Shown piece after piece: positions 5,933 through 8,547 of a stretch of DNA of 8,547 nucleotides. Made by a program: the position numbers and the translations under genes. The notes below the pieces were generated by a model that searched no databases, was not told the DNA's origin, and worked only from the letters and a program-made list of their open reading frames with translations. Positions within the stretch are counted from its first letter, which is position 1; every line of letters begins with the position of its first letter. The DNA comes from an uncultured Thalassospira sp. (GTDB lineage: Bacteria; Pseudomonadota; Alphaproteobacteria; Rhodospirillales_A; Thalassospiraceae), in NCBI GenBank assembly GCA_946885765.1, contig CAMPHD010000117.1:1-8547 (forward strand), given 5' to 3'.

Positions 5933-6622
5933 TTACGGGACCAGTTTATAACCGCCGGGCTCAGTCACCAGGATCATTGCGTTTGACGGGTCTTTTTCGA
6001 TTTTCTGGCGCAGGCGATAGACGTGAGTTTCCAGCGTATGGGTCGTCACCCCGGCGTTATAGCCCCATACCTCGTCAAGCAGGGTTTCGCGTGTGACCGG
6101 TTTGTCACCGGCGCGGAACAGGAATTTCAGGATCGAGGTTTCCTTTTCCGTCAGGCGGACTTTTTTCTCGGTTGCGGTTTCTATCAGGAGTTTGGCGCTG
6201 GGCTGGAAGCTATAGGGGCCGATGACGAAAACCGCATCCTCGCTTTGTTCGTGCTGGCGGATATGGGCACGAATGCGCGCCAGCAGTACGTTAAGGCGGA
6301 ATGGCTTGGTGACATAGTCATTGGCACCCGATTCCAGACCGAGGATCGTGTCGGAATCGCTATCGGCACCGGTCAGCATAATGATCGGCGATTTGACCCC
6401 GGCACGCCGCATCAGTTTGCAGACATCGCGACCATCCATATCGGGCAGACCGACATCAAGAAGGATAATGTCGTAGTAATTTTCCTTGGCGACTTCGAGG
6501 GCGTTCTGGCCGCTATTGGCCACGACACATTCGAATTCCTCATGAAGCCGAAGCTGTTCGGTGAGAGACTGGCTCAGTGCTGCGTCATCTTCAACCACCA
6601 GAACCTGTTTACCTGTCGACAT
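5933..6622 (-). CDS. OmpR/PhoB-family DNA-binding response regulator
   Basis: This 229-residue two-component response regulator has an N-terminal receiver domain (about 5-120) with acidic Asp12-Asp13, phosphoacceptor Asp56 in LLDVGLPDMDG, Thr84 in IMLTGAD and Lys106 in YVTKPF, so it should be phosphorylatable. The C-terminal winged helix-turn-helix (about 130-228) contains RLTEKE, VTRETLLDEVWGY, the recognition-helix region TTHTLETHVYRLRQKIE and the final EPGGYKLV wing, all typical of OmpR/PhoB proteins. ATG 6622 was chosen because AAGGGA (6634-6629) lies 6 nt upstream and the receiver begins directly after; an in-frame upstream start at 6691 adds a non-family extension. No sensor kinase is adjacent, so partner and regulon are unknown. 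It is divergent from ribA and ends in its own terminator. Confidence 0.93.
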   Translation of the reverse strand: MSTGKQVLVVEDDAALSQSLTEQLRLHEEFECVVANSGQNALEVAKENYYDIILLDVGLPDMDGRDVCKLMRRAGVKSPIIMLTGADSDSDTILGLESGANDYVTKPFRLNVLLARIRAHIRQHEQSEDAVFVIGPYSFQPSAKLLIETATEKKVRLTEKETSILKFLFRAGDKPVTRETLLDEVWGYNAGVTTHTLETHVYRLRQKIEKDPSNAMILVTEPGGYKLVP

Positions 6623-6858
6623 TCGCCATCCCTTGCTGCTTGCTAAATCCCGCCTATATTCTGGGCCTGCCGATGGTTCTTTTTGTGGCATTGTTCTTGT
6701 AGGCCCGCCATATACTTAGGATTAGAGTCTCATACTGCGTTTTCAAGAACAAACTGTTTTCGCTTTAGCCCATTGACCTGTATGTAATCCAGCCCCATAC
6801 CGACCGGATCGCGATGTTGTGATCATCCGTGTATGCCCCTGAAGAAATAAAGACTGCA
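6623..6858. promoter_or_regulatory. divergent regulatory region, response regulator / ribA
   Basis: This 236-bp gap must hold both promoters. For the minus-strand regulator, TTGAAA (6746-6741) with TAATCC (6724-6719) at 16 bp is a weak candidate. For ribA, TTGACC (6773-6778) with CATACC (6796-6801) at 17 bp is a weak candidate. GGGCCT (6663-6668) and AGGCCC (6701-6706) form an inverted repeat that would lie in the leader of the regulator mRNA. I see no FMN riboswitch features before ribA. Confidence 0.35.
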
Positions 6859-8007
6859 ATGACCCAATCTGCTGCCTTGCCATCACAAGCCAATGTTTCC
6901 GCGACCGATCTGGTGACAGTATCGCGTGCTGTTGCCGATTTGCGGCGCGGAGAAATCGTTCTTGTGCAGGGGCAAGCGAACGGTATTGCTCATTGTGTGG
7001 CGGTGATTGCCGCCGAACCGCTTTCCGATCACGGGCTGGCACGCCTTCATGACATCGCGGGCAAAAGCGGAAATACCGCGATTGTTTTGCCGCGCGTGCG
7101 GGCCAAATCGTTGGGGCAGACCTGCAAGAACGATCATTTCATTGCTTTTGTAAGTGCAAAAAAGTCCGGCGTTGACGCGCAAGCACTGGCCGAGATTGCC
7201 AATCCGCTGCTGGACCTTGAAAGCATGCCCGCAGGCGCATGGCGCCCGGTCAGCATGGCGGAAAGTGCGGCCATACGGCTTGCGAAGCTGGCAAGGTTGC
7301 TGCCAGCTGTCGTGACCGCACCGGTCGAACTCGAACAGCTTGAAATGTTGTCGAAGACGCAGAACCTTCTGGTGCTGCAGTTCGAGAGCATCAACGGATA
7401 CGAAGACGCATCGGCAGCAACCCTGCGTCAGGTCAGTGAAGCGCGTGTGCCGTTGGAAAATGCCGAAAATGCCACGGTGATTGCGTTTCGTCCCGAAGAT
7501 GGTGGTCAGGAACATCTGGCGATTGTGATTGATGAGCCGGCATATGATCAGCCTGTTTTGATCCGCTTGCATTCGGAATGCTTTACCGGGGATTTGATCG
7601 GATCGCTCAGGTGCGATTGCGGGCCGCAATTGCGCGGGGCAATTGCCGAAATTGCCAAAAGCGGGCAGGGCGGGATTATTCTTTATCTGCGACAGGAAGG
7701 GCGCGGTATCGGGCTTGTGAACAAGCTGCGAGCCTATGCGTTGCAGGATCGCGGATTTGATACGCTTGATGCTAACGAGGAACTTGGCTTTGACGCGGAT
7801 GAACGGGTGTATCGCCCGGCGGCCGAAATGTTGCGCCAGATGGGTTTTGAAACCGTTCGGCTTCTGACCAACAATCCCGAAAAACTTACCGGGCTTGAAA
7901 GTTGGGGCGTGACCGTAGCCGAGCGCGTGCCACACAAATTTCCTTCCAACGGCCATAACGAATTTTACCTTCAGACGAAAAAAGATAGGGCGGGGCATCT
8001 TTTCTAG
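6859..8007 (+). CDS. ribA: GTP cyclohydrolase II with degenerate DHBP-synthase-like N-domain
   Basis: This 382-residue cytoplasmic enzyme catalyses the first step of riboflavin synthesis, opening GTP to 2,5-diamino-6-ribosylamino-pyrimidinone phosphate with release of formate and pyrophosphate. The C-terminal domain (about 200-382) is complete: RLHSEC (236-241), zinc ligands Cys241, Cys252 and Cys254 in C-x10-C-x-C, YLRQEGRGIGL (276-286), DADER (312-316) with catalytic Asp314 and Arg316, and LLTNNPEK (335-342). Residues about 20-195 resemble DHBP synthase (RibB) at both ends (RAVADLRRGEIVLVQ, and the linker VSEARVPLE), but the RibB acidic motif D-D-E-D-R-E-N-E-G is absent and the middle is shortened. 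It looks like a RibBA fusion whose RibB half has lost activity. ATG 6859 has only a weak A/G-rich ribosome binding region; an in-frame GTG at 6829 has none. Confidence 0.93.
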   Translation: MTQSAALPSQANVSATDLVTVSRAVADLRRGEIVLVQGQANGIAHCVAVIAAEPLSDHGLARLHDIAGKSGNTAIVLPRVRAKSLGQTCKNDHFIAFVSAKKSGVDAQALAEIANPLLDLESMPAGAWRPVSMAESAAIRLAKLARLLPAVVTAPVELEQLEMLSKTQNLLVLQFESINGYEDASAATLRQVSEARVPLENAENATVIAFRPEDGGQEHLAIVIDEPAYDQPVLIRLHSECFTGDLIGSLRCDCGPQLRGAIAEIAKSGQGGIILYLRQEGRGIGLVNKLRAYALQDRGFDTLDANEELGFDADERVYRPAAEMLRQMGFETVRLLTNNPEKLTGLESWGVTVAERVPHKFPSNGHNEFYLQTKKDRAGHLF

Positions 8008-8055
8008 GCTTGGTTTACGCAGAACGGCGGCACAAGTTAAGGTTTGGCGTTGCTA

Positions 8056-8084
8056 CCCGGCAGAAGATTCCGATAGGCAATCTT
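8056..8084. other. imperfect hairpin or upstream activator site after ribA
   Basis: AAGATTCC (8064-8071) can pair with GG-C-AATCTT (8076-8084) around GATA, with one bulged C. No T-run follows, so it is a poor terminator for ribA. CCCGGCAGAAG (8056-8066) overlaps it, about 90 bp upstream of the sigma54 -24 element, a typical distance for an enhancer-binding-protein site. I cannot decide between the two from sequence alone. Confidence 0.25.
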
Positions 8085-8143
8085 ACTTGATATTCTGTCT
8101 TGAAAAATCCTTTTAAAATCAATGGCATGATAAATTCTAAAAC

Positions 8144-8159
8144 TGGCACTCCTTTTGCA
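8144..8159 (+). promoter_or_regulatory. sigma54 (RpoN) -24/-12 promoter
   Basis: TGGCACTCCTTTTGCA matches the sigma54 consensus TGGCACG-N4-TTGCW at every defined base except the G at position 7. The invariant GG (8145-8146) and GC (8157-8158) have the required 10-bp gap. The predicted start is near 8170, which leaves a 16-nt leader that still contains the whole Shine-Dalgarno sequence of the next gene. Transcription would require an ATP-dependent enhancer-binding protein bound upstream. Confidence 0.75.
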
Positions 8160-8185
8160 AAATAGTCGGCAATAGGAGGACAGAC

Positions 8186-8547
8186 ATGTCGATTGGTGCA
8201 GATTGGCGGCAAATATCGCCCGGTAACGGGGCAAGTATCGCAAGCGGAACGGTTGGCAGCGCGTCAGCCGGATCGAGTGCGGCCAACCAGCTTGTCGATG
8301 GTGAACAGGAAGAACGCAGCTTTTCCGATTATGTATTCGGCGATGATGGTTTTGAATTCACCGATTTCCTCGATGTGATCAATCCTTTGCAGCATATCCC
8401 CGGCGTGGGCATGATTTACCGCAGCATCACTGGCGACGAGCTGGGTAATGGTGCGCGGGTTGTCGGCGGCGGTTTGTTTGGCGGTATTTTTGGTCTGGCC
8501 GGTGCGGCCGTGGATGCAGTCGTCGATCTGACGACTGGTGAGGATAC
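8186..8547 (+). CDS. unrecognised glycine-rich protein, 5' part only
   Basis: An open frame runs from ATG 8186 to the window end: 120 complete codons with no stop, so the 3' part is missing. AGGAGG (8174-8179) with a 6-nt gap is an ideal ribosome binding site, and a sigma54 promoter lies directly upstream, so I regard it as a real gene. There is no signal peptide. Residues 1-45 are polar, rich in Gly, Ser and Ala and probably disordered. Residues 46-65 are acidic and aromatic. Residues 66-85 (NPLQHIPGVG then MIYRSITGDE) look like a conserved core. Residues 93-109 are Gly-rich and hydrophobic with GxxxG spacing, like a glycine zipper that could pack in or on a membrane. I do not recognise a named family. 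Confidence 0.8.
   Translation, partial: MSIGADWRQISPGNGASIASGTVGSASAGSSAANQLVDGEQEERSFSDYVFGDDGFEFTDFLDVINPLQHIPGVGMIYRSITGDELGNGARVVGGGLFGGIFGLAGAAVDAVVDLTTGED

Noticed and set aside
5679..5951. 90-codon plus-strand open frame after yggS
   Set aside because: It crosses the response regulator terminator and overlaps the 3' end of that gene. No ribosome binding site or family resemblance.
6883..7998. 371-codon open frame on the minus strand
   Set aside because: It lies entirely antisense within ribA, which has full family motifs on the plus strand. The reverse translation has no recognisable motif.

Overview
This window looks like chromosomal DNA from an alphaproteobacterium, most likely a Rhodospirillales member close to Thalassospira. 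That placement is an inference from the porin type, the GTP cyclohydrolase II architecture, the moderate GC content and the overall gene style; no ribosomal marker is present. There is no tRNA, rRNA, insertion sequence, CRISPR array or phage gene.

Left third (1-3000): two tandem paralogous outer-membrane porins, each a single-gene transcription unit. Each has a sigma70-type promoter (TTGACC, 17 bp, TTTTAC or TTTTAT), a 15-bp palindrome overlapping the -35 element, a GTGA-N8-TCAC dyad centred exactly 46.5 bp upstream of the -35 in both cases, a near-identical ribosome binding site, a small hairpin starting at the stop codon and a strong intrinsic terminator. The gap between the porins holds a third, perfect copy of the palindrome. 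It falls where a minus-strand promoter would start a transcript of about 116 nt ending in a hairpin plus U-run: a candidate small RNA under the same regulator as the porins.

Middle (3000-5700): a minus-strand pair made of a ThiE/TenI-like protein, which has lost most residues of the thiamine phosphate synthase active site, and a family 9 (heptosyltransferase-like) glycosyltransferase. Divergent from them, 55 bp away, is the YggS/PLPBP pyridoxal-phosphate-binding protein. The gap after yggS contains a perfect 16-bp palindrome and a consensus DnaA box.

Right third (5850-8547): an OmpR/PhoB-type response regulator on the minus strand with its own terminator and no histidine kinase beside it. 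Divergent from it is GTP cyclohydrolase II with an N-terminal domain that looks like a decayed DHBP synthase. At the right edge is the start of an unrecognised glycine-rich protein, cut by the window end, preceded by a near-perfect sigma54 promoter and an ideal Shine-Dalgarno sequence.

Most genes are ordinary housekeeping or envelope genes. The parts most worth attention are the shared porin regulatory architecture with its possible embedded small RNA, the sigma54-driven unknown gene, and the two enzyme-family proteins with degenerate domains.
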